A DNA stretch of 64,000 nt from Echinostoma caproni (taxonomy: Eukaryota > Platyhelminthes > Trematoda > Plagiorchiida > Echinostomatidae), in NCBI GenBank assembly GCA_900618425.1, contig UZAN01039518.1, forward strand, positions 58,132 through 122,131, in the 5' to 3' direction. A model generated the notes under the pieces. That model was not told the origin of the DNA and ran no database searches. It saw only the letters and a program-made list of their open reading frames with translations. Below, one piece after another: positions 56,140-64,000 of this stretch. The number at the start of each line of letters is the position of its first letter. Position 1 is the stretch's first letter. Both the position numbers and the translations under genes were made by a program.

Positions 56140-59100
56140 TTTTTTGCCTGGCGTTTTAGTATGCTGCCCATCAACCACAGATATCAACACGACAGGACAA
56201 GAACTGAGTGAGACCAATGATCTTATCACACTGTTTTAGACGACTGCTCCTCATTGTCACCTCGTACACAAACATACACGAACGCAGTTACACCAACCAA
56301 AGATTGCTTTGTGAATTGTCACTTTTGTCCAAGGAGTACCATTTCGAAAACGGTTGTTTGCCCGATTTTGCTCTCCTCCTTTCACTGTGGGTATGTTTCA
56401 TCTGTTACTCAAGGTATATTCACTCATGTATCCTTTTGCTACCTTGACTGACACTGAATTAGTCACATATCATATGTGCAATAAACAAATGGCTTCTTCG
56501 TTTAACCAAAAACCAGTTTAGAACTTACTTTCGAATTAGGTAAATGACTAACACGGAGAAATTCCATTTATCCACCCACGGTAGTCAGGGGTGATCCAAT
56601 TGCGATACCGAGTCCGTAGGGTGATAATCGTAAAGTGTTCACCCTCTCCATCGCCTGATGCATGCTCCGACAAGTCCATCCGGTATGATTTAGCTGTTTC
56701 ACCACATGCTTGAACTAGTTGTACAGTGTGCGCACCTCAAGTGCGAGAAATGAGGAGCACTCATGTGGTGGGTGAGTCATTAAAAACAGTAGCCAAGTTA
56801 CTGGTTGAATTGATCATAGTGGATACATTATTTTCGTCGAATTAACCTAAATCAATCTCAGATAACAGAGTGTGTCAGTTTTGCTAATAAAGATTCACAC
56901 ATAGCTTTTTTAGAGAATGGGCATTGGCTGAACTCATTTGATTATTCATAGACACCAGCCATTGTTCCAATCCTTCGGAGCTCGTTAATTCCCGGTGATA
57001 AATTGACTGAGTCATTTCATCAAGGTGTAACTGTCGATTGTTGTGTTGAGCTCCGACCAGACGGTTTGTTATTCAGGTCGGCTGGGTTAAAAAGGTACTC
57101 CCCAAGGACGAAACAGTTGTCCAGTGCTGCTTGAAGGGAATCACACATATTTCCGTTGAAAACAATCCGCGTGCTGTGCATTCAGAAGCTTACAAAAGTA
57201 GAGGCAAGCCTATGGAATATTCGATGCAATAAGCCCATAAGTCTGGTCCGCGAATATAACACTTAAGATAAACCGTCTAGTACAGACCCAAAACACGTAA
57301 TTTAAAACAAAGTCTGTTCTTCTTTCGAAAGAATCAGAATTGGTCGTCAGAGATCTCAAAATGTTGTTGATATGTTTAGCAAGTATACATGGGATCCAGC
57401 ATTCCGCTATTACTGTGAAACATCGTGAGAAACTGAGGCCATCAATGGACGTGCATCAAAATAATACTCACATATGATACCAATGGTAACGTACCACAAT
57501 ATTATTCTGTGCACCTATTATACAGTTATGCGCAAAAAAGGACATTCGGAAATCCAAACTGCTTATTCCCAATTAAAGTACATATTCAACCATCAAAATT
57601 TTAAGTTGACCTCCAAAACCATGAACGAGACACACCTTAATTGACACTGACTGAGCAAGTACGGCTGCGCTCCCACGTGTATACCCGAGGGATTTGCAAT
57701 AAATACCTCCGAAGAATTCGTTGCAGTGGTAAATATTGATTGAAAGAAGGCTACTGTTGTGGTGTGTACGAGTGAATAGATTAGTAAACAACGAGGTTCA
57801 TCCATGGGAATATTGATTTCGTAAAATCTGCCCGTGTTGTCTGTCTGTGGGCACACAAACACACTTGCTCACTCAGTCTCACTTGAATTGCGTCCGCTCA
57901 TCAACACTAAGAAGCAACACACATTTGCTTTTCCGGTCGACCGCGTACTTTAATCGGGAATACAAAATAATTTCTTAAGAAACTTTCACCCATACCTGTA
58001 CAAACACTTCGATGAATTCCTCTCTTATTTCCGGCCTGTACACACGCATGGACACACACGCAGCCGTACTCAGCAAGTAATTGGGACTTTTTAATCGGGG
58101 CTTGTTCTGCTCCGTAGGACTCGCGACCTACAAACCCCTTGGTCAACGTGCCTCATCTGTGCGGTTTCCATCCCGCTATCCTCCGGTTACATTCGAACCA
58201 ATGTGAACCAATGTAATTAGGTCTTTTGCCGTGGTAGGTTCAAATGCCGTGAATGTAGCCGACGCATAGTCACTTGCGGAGTTTATCTGGGCGAACACAA
58301 CTCAGGACTTATAATCTTTTGTTGTAAACAGTCTTCATTTCATAGCTTCAACCGGTAAGCATATGAGCATGCAAGGGCATCTCGTTTGATGCTCTAATCC
58401 AGGCAATTCCTGAAATTTGTGGGGAATAGTTTACACTTTGCCTTTGCTAATCTTGCCACACCAATTCCACACTTTTGGCCTAGTGACTGCAGGTAAAACC
58501 ACCGTTTCTCATTCCGTTCTCATATCAGTTCACCGAAAGCAGCACCTTAGGCAGAAATAGTCGAATCTGGCTATTATTTGAGACTGGCCTGGAAGGAATA
58601 CAAGCCTGACTGCCCAAGGTTGTGCTTCTACTGAGGCTCTCTGATTGGGGGTGAAGTGGTTTGATCAAAGTGTGAAATGAGGTTCCAGTGATGTTAACAA
58701 ATAATTAAAGTGGAAAGGAGTTGTACCAGGTATTAACACAAAAAATGCCTTAATTTCTCACTGGCGAATCTTTACATCTCACTCCCAACTCAGTATCAAT
58801 AATGTGATTTGTAGCAAACTGATACCAAAAGGCTGAGGATGGCTTATGCAATACAGTACACTATTTTAAAGGAAGAGGGGATATTTTATTGACCTTGAGT
58901 GTATGCCTATATGCAGTTTTACAAAACCTTTCCTGGATTGTTACATATACAGAAATGAGCCGTTCGTGATGCGGTGTCGAACGGTGTGGTTTTCTGGTCG
59001 ATTAAATAGCGCTCGCTTTGTTAAGAATGACTCGTCAAAATAATCGACCTCCATGTCGCATATACGTGCACACAAATACGGGTGTACCTACACAAAGGCT

Positions 59101-60280
59101 GTTTCGACTGCACAGTCATATTGTGGTCTCTATCAATACGTAGCTCGGCACCTCAGCTCCACTCCCCTCAAACACACACACACGACTTTCGATTAACGAA
59201 ATGATTCATGGGCTGTACCATGTAGCACCAAAGCAGTCCAAACGTGCACATGTTGGGACAAACTCTAATCCATTCTGGTCTGTTGTGCGTAGACGTGTCT
59301 AACGAGCCCAGACGTGTTTTTAAACTAGCTCGATGTAAATCTATGGCCCAGGCGGATGCACCAATTATTCGGACACTTGTCGATAACATTGCATCGAATT
59401 ATATCGCCGTACAATTCCTCGTCGGAGGTGCCCGAAAATGAGGATATATGATGGCTGAACCCGATAAATCTACTACCATTTATCTGTGTAATTAATTGAA
59501 GAGGGAATCGGATCGCTCTTGGACTAAACAAGATAGTTTTCACATCGCTAAATCAGATGCAATAGAATGATATTGGCCACAGTCAAATTACCGTTTTTAA
59601 TTTCCAATGAAACGTTTCACGGTTCTCATGATTGAGTCTCACGAACAAGTGACTAAATTCGCTAAAATTTCACCTTTAATTCAACGTGGTTGACCCAAAT
59701 TATGCATGCCCGAAAAATTCATGCGACGGCCAATCGATTGCCTTAGTTATTCCAATAAGCCATGTATGCAAAACATGGTCAATAGGACTTAGACTATTTT
59801 GCATGCATCCGGAAGAAGTGCGTTTTCCAATGCGTTTCTACTGAGGAATTCCTAATAACGGCCTTTGCATGTTGGGACTGTCTTGCTAAAACTAGAGAAT
59901 GAACATTCAATATCTGTGTTTATGGTCAAGTCGATGAGCCGTGGCTACTCAGTTCATCTAAGAGACCTGGAGAAGTGTGATTTTATGGGTTGTCTTCAGA
60001 ATACTCTGCTCTCTAGGATTACCGGTTGAAGCAATGGGATGTACCGGACAGTTTGAATGTGGTCCAATTGACTGGACGTTGGGCCTCAAGACAGTGCAGC
60101 TTTTGCACACCCTGCTCAGTACATCGTTCGGATTTCGTCTGGCCACGGGCTTATGACGTGATTTCTCAAGCAAAAACGCCTGTTTCCAATCGTTCAACCT
60201 CGTTGTGTATCGCCCACGATTCAAACAATCATTTGATTCTTTTATCAGAATTATGTCATAAAAAGATGTCTGAGTCATCC
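56140..60280. other. Unassigned DNA
   Basis: Over 4 kb with frames below 107 codons and no recognised domain. A B-box-like GGTTCAAATGCC occurs near 58238. A decayed LINE may precede the short tail at 60288, but no RT motif was readable. Confidence 0.35.
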
Positions 60281-60287
60281 GGATGTG

Positions 60288-60312
60288 CGTACAATTACAA
60301 TTACAATTACAA
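60288..60312 (+). repeat. (TACAAT)n short tandem repeat
   Basis: About four units of a hexamer that also ends the LINE at 52869. It probably marks the 3' end of another LINE copy on the plus strand, preceded by the palindrome CATCCGGATG. Confidence 0.75.
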
Positions 60313-60319
60313 GTATATA

Positions 60320-61050
60320 GAACGCGTAATATTCTTTACGCTGACGCCTATATCCAAACATGTATACGAGTGATTTTTAACCAGTAGACATGAACAGGGT
60401 TAGAAGGATTTGTGAATACTTCGGTACAGGGAACCTACACGGTATACAAAAATTGAGGCACACCTATTCACTTTGTGAAGGCTTTTGGTGACGGGAAAGT
60501 GAAATATCTGCCCAACCCCTTGCCTACCTGCCGACCCAAATTATTCGTCATATCAATCCAAATCCGCCAATGTACATCGATATCTGCAAGGATGATGAGA
60601 ATCAGGCGTTGTTGTTTAGGCTAAGCTCAGCTCGGAGGTCACGTGTTCATTTTCTAACATCTTATCCTCATTTTCTCACTATTTTGCTACCCTAAGCAAT
60701 CAACCACAGCCATCTTCCTGAAAACTAATTGCGCAGTTTTCACTCTAAATAATAGAATTGCTACCATTAAATGTGATATTCTCTTTACGAAAGTGATTAT
60801 GTGAAAAGTATGAAGTGACTCGGAGAACACATGTTCATTAGATTCCATTGTAATGCGCCAAACCTTTATACTATGGGTACACTTCACTTGCATATGTTGG
60901 TGGCAGTGTTCTGTAAGTGAAATGGTTCCAGTTAAGAAATGCCTAATTTACACCACTGCACTAGGTGTATTTATCTTTCAGTACGCGAAGTGGCCAGCAT
61001 AACCGATTCCTTAAGGTCAGCTCAAGATAACCCAGAGGTTCCAACAGGTG
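60320..61050. other. Unassigned DNA
   Basis: Nothing recognised. Confidence 0.35.
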
Positions 61051-61054
61051 GAGA

Positions 61055-61180
61055 TATTTGTGGACAGCTGTTTCATCCTCTTTGGGACTCTACAGTATTG
61101 CCTACGTTTGTGTCCCTGTCAGGACTCGGGCCAAACTTACTATTCTAAAATGTTCCAACGGTTGCCTTACGATAAGGGAC
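61055..61180 (-). mobile_element. tRNA-derived SINE with hammerhead, copy 5
   Basis: On the minus strand a degraded tRNA-like head (CGTAAGGCAACC, then GGCCCGAGTCCTG at about 61132-61120) is followed by GGGACACAAA, as in copy 1. The ribozyme is CTGTAGA (61095-61089), GTCC / GGAT stem II with loop CAAAGA, GAAA (61074-61071), then AC-AGCT-GT and C (61063). The cleavage triplet GUC and the GAAA strand are intact. A6 of CUGANGA is U, and stem I has lost pairing. The trailing TCTCCACCTGTTGG fits the other copies. Confidence 0.75.
61063..61095 (-). ncRNA. Hammerhead ribozyme, intact GUC and GAAA, damaged stem I
   Basis: Complements the copy at 20650-20694: there stem I is intact but GAAA and the cleavage base are changed, here the reverse. 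Both share the AC-AGCT-GT stem III, which suggests the ancestral SINE ribozyme had it. Confidence 0.65.
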
Positions 61181-61189
61181 CAACGGGAA

Positions 61190-63030
61190 AAGTTTTCTCG
61201 ACAAAATATATTATCGAATAATTAGTTATGGGTCGTTAGACGACTGACGATAAGAGTGATTTAGTTCTTATTAAATTTCAAATCTATTGTGCAGAAGGAC
61301 TAAAGCGGCAAATCACATACTAATCGGGCGAGGACAGAGGAATTTTACTGACAGTGGTGGGGTTCAAAAACACGACTCTCACCTGATTCCTATAAAACTA
61401 TGTTCTTTAATCTTGATATGAACCTCAGAGAGGCCCGAAAAATGAACATAACCATAGGTGATGCTACAATAACTAAGGATCAATTTGCACACAGAACAAA
61501 ATTAACGTGAACCCTTTTGGTCAACAAAAACAAAAACGACAACTATGAGTACTCACTAAATTGTTTACTGGTTGTTGTGAGGCCATGGATATTGATCGCA
61601 ACTAGATCATGCCCTAGTGTGTGACGAGATCACGCGATTCTGCCTCTGACGGACGGAGGCGTTTATATCTGGTTGATTTCACATGGATTTATTGGTTTTG
61701 GCTTCATTTATATCGAGCTATTTGCGGCCGCATTCTCATGTTCGAGACTGTTACGAGAAACAGAGGAGCGCTCAAGACAAATTCACCAAGAATGAACTGA
61801 AAATAATCTTTTTTATGTTTACCAGTATAAAGGATTGGTTTCACATAAAATCATCCAATAACGTTCGATGATGAGTGACCTTTTATCAGTTTTTAATTGT
61901 AACCAAACCCCAATAAGCACTATGATTGATCAAACGGGTCAGATAAATTGATATCATTTTTAATCATGGCATCACCTGATCGGGTTATGTCCGAGCTGTA
62001 CCTCAGAAGACGGGAAATCTCACATTTTATTATTATTATTATCTCCAAGTTAATTTAAATCGTGATCCAAATTATAAGGCGTCTTGTTTTAGCCTTCATT
62101 TTGCATGGCCGGGCTGATGGGCTCCTGTTATTTTCTTTGGTCAGTTTCACGCGCATATTACATTCACTTCTTTCAGCTTTTAGCCGAACACATCATAAGG
62201 ACATAACGCAACAAGTAGCACCGTAAAGCGCTCAAAACCATCATCTTGTAAGATTCCGTGACCATTTCGGTCCCTCTACGTAATAATCTGAGTGATCGTC
62301 TTTGTTGTTCATTCACCCGGTCTACAAAAAAGTATTGCATCAGCGCCGCTAAGTTACTTCACTTATTTCCGTTTCCACCCAAGCCATCAATATCACTTGA
62401 ACACCTGGAAATGTACCAGAAAATAAGCTTGAATATGGTTTCTTATTCCACTTTAACTTATGGAAATGGCTGCATGTCAAAAAGTTATAATTTGTACCGT
62501 ATAAAGGCACTCCACCTCTGAAGGTTTTGCTTATTTAAACCAAGTTATGGTCAACGATCTTCTCGGCAAAGTCCGTAATGAGTGTTGAATACTGTTTATG
62601 TTATTCCACTCCACAGCTAAGGAGGACTGTGATTTGTAATTTTAGGGCAACATCATTCCTTCCTGATAGACCCTTCGGGTAGGCATGAATCAAATGTTTC
62701 TCTTGGGTTTCAGTGTGTGTTGCTTTTGTTTTGCATTTTTTGAAAACACTTTCTCGGACTGTGCTATGAAACTTTATTCTCCTGTAGTTAACGCTTGTTT
62801 TGACGATTGAGTATTCATCCATCGATTACTTGACTTCATGCTTTTTCCCGTGCCAAACAGTCAAAGAGGTAAATCCCCCAGTTACAATGACCTACTGTTC
62901 GGTTGTAGGGACAGGCAACCAAAGCTCTGGGACTTGGATTAGCGAAATACATTACCTTTAATAGAACGGACATGGTATTGAGCCGAAATTCAGCAAAGCT
63001 CTCTGCATATGATGTTTTTCTGGTACCATT
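61190..63030. other. Unassigned DNA
   Basis: Nothing recognised beyond a short ATT microsatellite near 62027-62042. Confidence 0.35.
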
Positions 63031-63040
63031 ATTATTATTG

Positions 63041-63085
63041 GTAGTAGTAGTAGTCGTAGTAGTAGTAGTAGTAGTAGCAGTAGTG

Positions 63086-63143
<58 letters not shown>

Positions 63144-63144
63144 C

Positions 63145-63186
<42 letters not shown>

Positions 63187-63198
63187 TATAGTAGTAGT
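63041..63198 (+). repeat. (TAG)n microsatellite, about 158 bp
   Basis: About fifty TAG/GTA units with a few interruptions (TCG, CAG, GTGG, TAT). The 92-codon poly-Val frame over it is an artefact. It is immediately followed by CAGGTTCGATCCC, a B-box-like sequence. Confidence 0.97.
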
Positions 63199-63219
63199 CA
63201 GGTTCGATCCCTATCCAGA

Positions 63220-64000
63220 CCAGGTGCAGTCGTGGACCGTTGTAAATTGATCTAGAATTTTCTTTTGTGTTAAGTTTAGCCTATTGCAGCTAGGATTGGG
63301 ACATTCGGGTAAAAATTGTATTTCGTTCCCGTTCATCAGATTAAAAGTGCATTTGATCTAGGAAACAAAACAATTATACAGAATGTTTATGTGATACAGG
63401 TTTGCTGGCATTCACGGATAACGTGACCTCCACATAAAGCACTCAGCTGTTGGTATACCAGAGATAGGCCAGTTAGTCAATCATGGTTCGCGTTATTTAC
63501 AGTCTTTCTGTCCTCCACGTCGGAATTGCATACGCGGCATGATACAGTTGTTTCCTTCCCGCAGGAAACAATCAGCAATACATCCTATCGACTAGGTATG
63601 ATGGACTGAGACCCATTTGAACCATTAGTCAAGGTGAATGCTACTTTAGCTGAACAGATTGGCTCACCGCGGATTGCACCACCGGGGAAACTATTTTACA
63701 TGGGCCTTCGACGTCAGTGTATCTACATTCCCCTTTGATCAGTTTGAAATCTTCACTCATATGTAGCTTCACATGAAGTATATTTTCGACCTGGCACAAT
63801 CTTCACGACCTACCGGCTTTTCAGCAGCTCTGCCATGTGAACCAGCAGTTTTGTGTGAATGTGACCGTAGTGGTGGGACCCAGGATTGGAGTTAAACTTC
63901 AAACTATAACTTTGTAGCCCCGAAATAAATGATTCTTGGATTTTGACTGTTTGATAGCACATAAGTTTACTAATCACTGACCAGCTCCTTTTACTCGTTT
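63220..64000. other. Unassigned DNA
   Basis: Nothing recognised. Confidence 0.35.

Noticed and set aside
62972..63250. 92-codon frame rich in valine
   Set aside because: It is the translation of a TAG/GTA microsatellite.
1..64000. CRISPR array, prophage, bacterial operons
   Set aside because: No regularly spaced repeats, no ribosome-binding-site-led frames and no long ORFs; retroelement content is metazoan.

Overview
The window reads as repeat-dominated intergenic DNA from a draft nuclear genome of a flatworm, most probably a digenean trematode. That identification is an inference from repeat content. The window carries Penelope-like elements (PLEs) with GIY-YIG endonucleases, CR1-like LINEs, and tRNA-derived SINEs that carry a hammerhead ribozyme closely resembling the Smalpha repeat of Schistosoma. 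I see no operons, no rRNA, no intact host gene and no CRISPR. Almost all open frames are under 140 codons; the exceptions are a PLE fragment and frames that run through unknown bases. Draft status shows in a 507-base run of N (27547-28053) and single N's at 7440, 10500 and 19414.

Layout. 1-1170: nothing recognised. 1173-2836: a decayed plus-strand PLE (family A) with reverse transcriptase, linker and GIY-YIG domain. 3600-5400: a CR1-like LINE 3' part, its hexanucleotide tail, an interspersed repeat with a hammerhead-like core (R1), and a second LINE 3' end identical to the first over 157 nt. 7441-10330: a hammerhead SINE and two more R1 copies. 10331-19400: mostly unassigned, with one hammerhead SINE (16700-16830), one possible terminal exon (17094-17193) and possible tRNA-like pieces. 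19410-19870: a Ty3/Gypsy integrase remnant on the minus strand. 20640-20790: the best-preserved hammerhead SINE for stem I. 20860-35080: a long poorly annotated stretch with the assembly gap, two candidate exons (26628-26883) and a LINE fragment (30380-30840). 35080-35190: a hammerhead SINE. 37448-37680: a PLE fragment. 40230-43200: a large inverted repeat attached to a minus-strand PLE (family B). 44630-44760: a PLE fragment. 45420-47950: a minus-strand EN-RT LINE. 52869-54900: a second minus-strand LINE with a 3' stem-loop and tail. 55505-56130: a minus-strand PLE. 60288-60312 and 63041-63198: short tandem repeats. 61060-61180: a fifth hammerhead SINE.

Functionally, the SINEs lack their own reverse transcriptase and would depend on LINE machinery in trans. 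PLEs and LINEs supply RT and endonuclease domains, but every copy here has frameshifts or stops. The most interesting signal is the set of hammerhead-like sequences: five SINE copies (7441, 16761, 20650, 35080, 61060), a separate R1 family (4912), and weaker traces at a PLE end (2799) and at 15124. A second signal is a LINE 3' stem-loop whose paired bases co-vary between copies.
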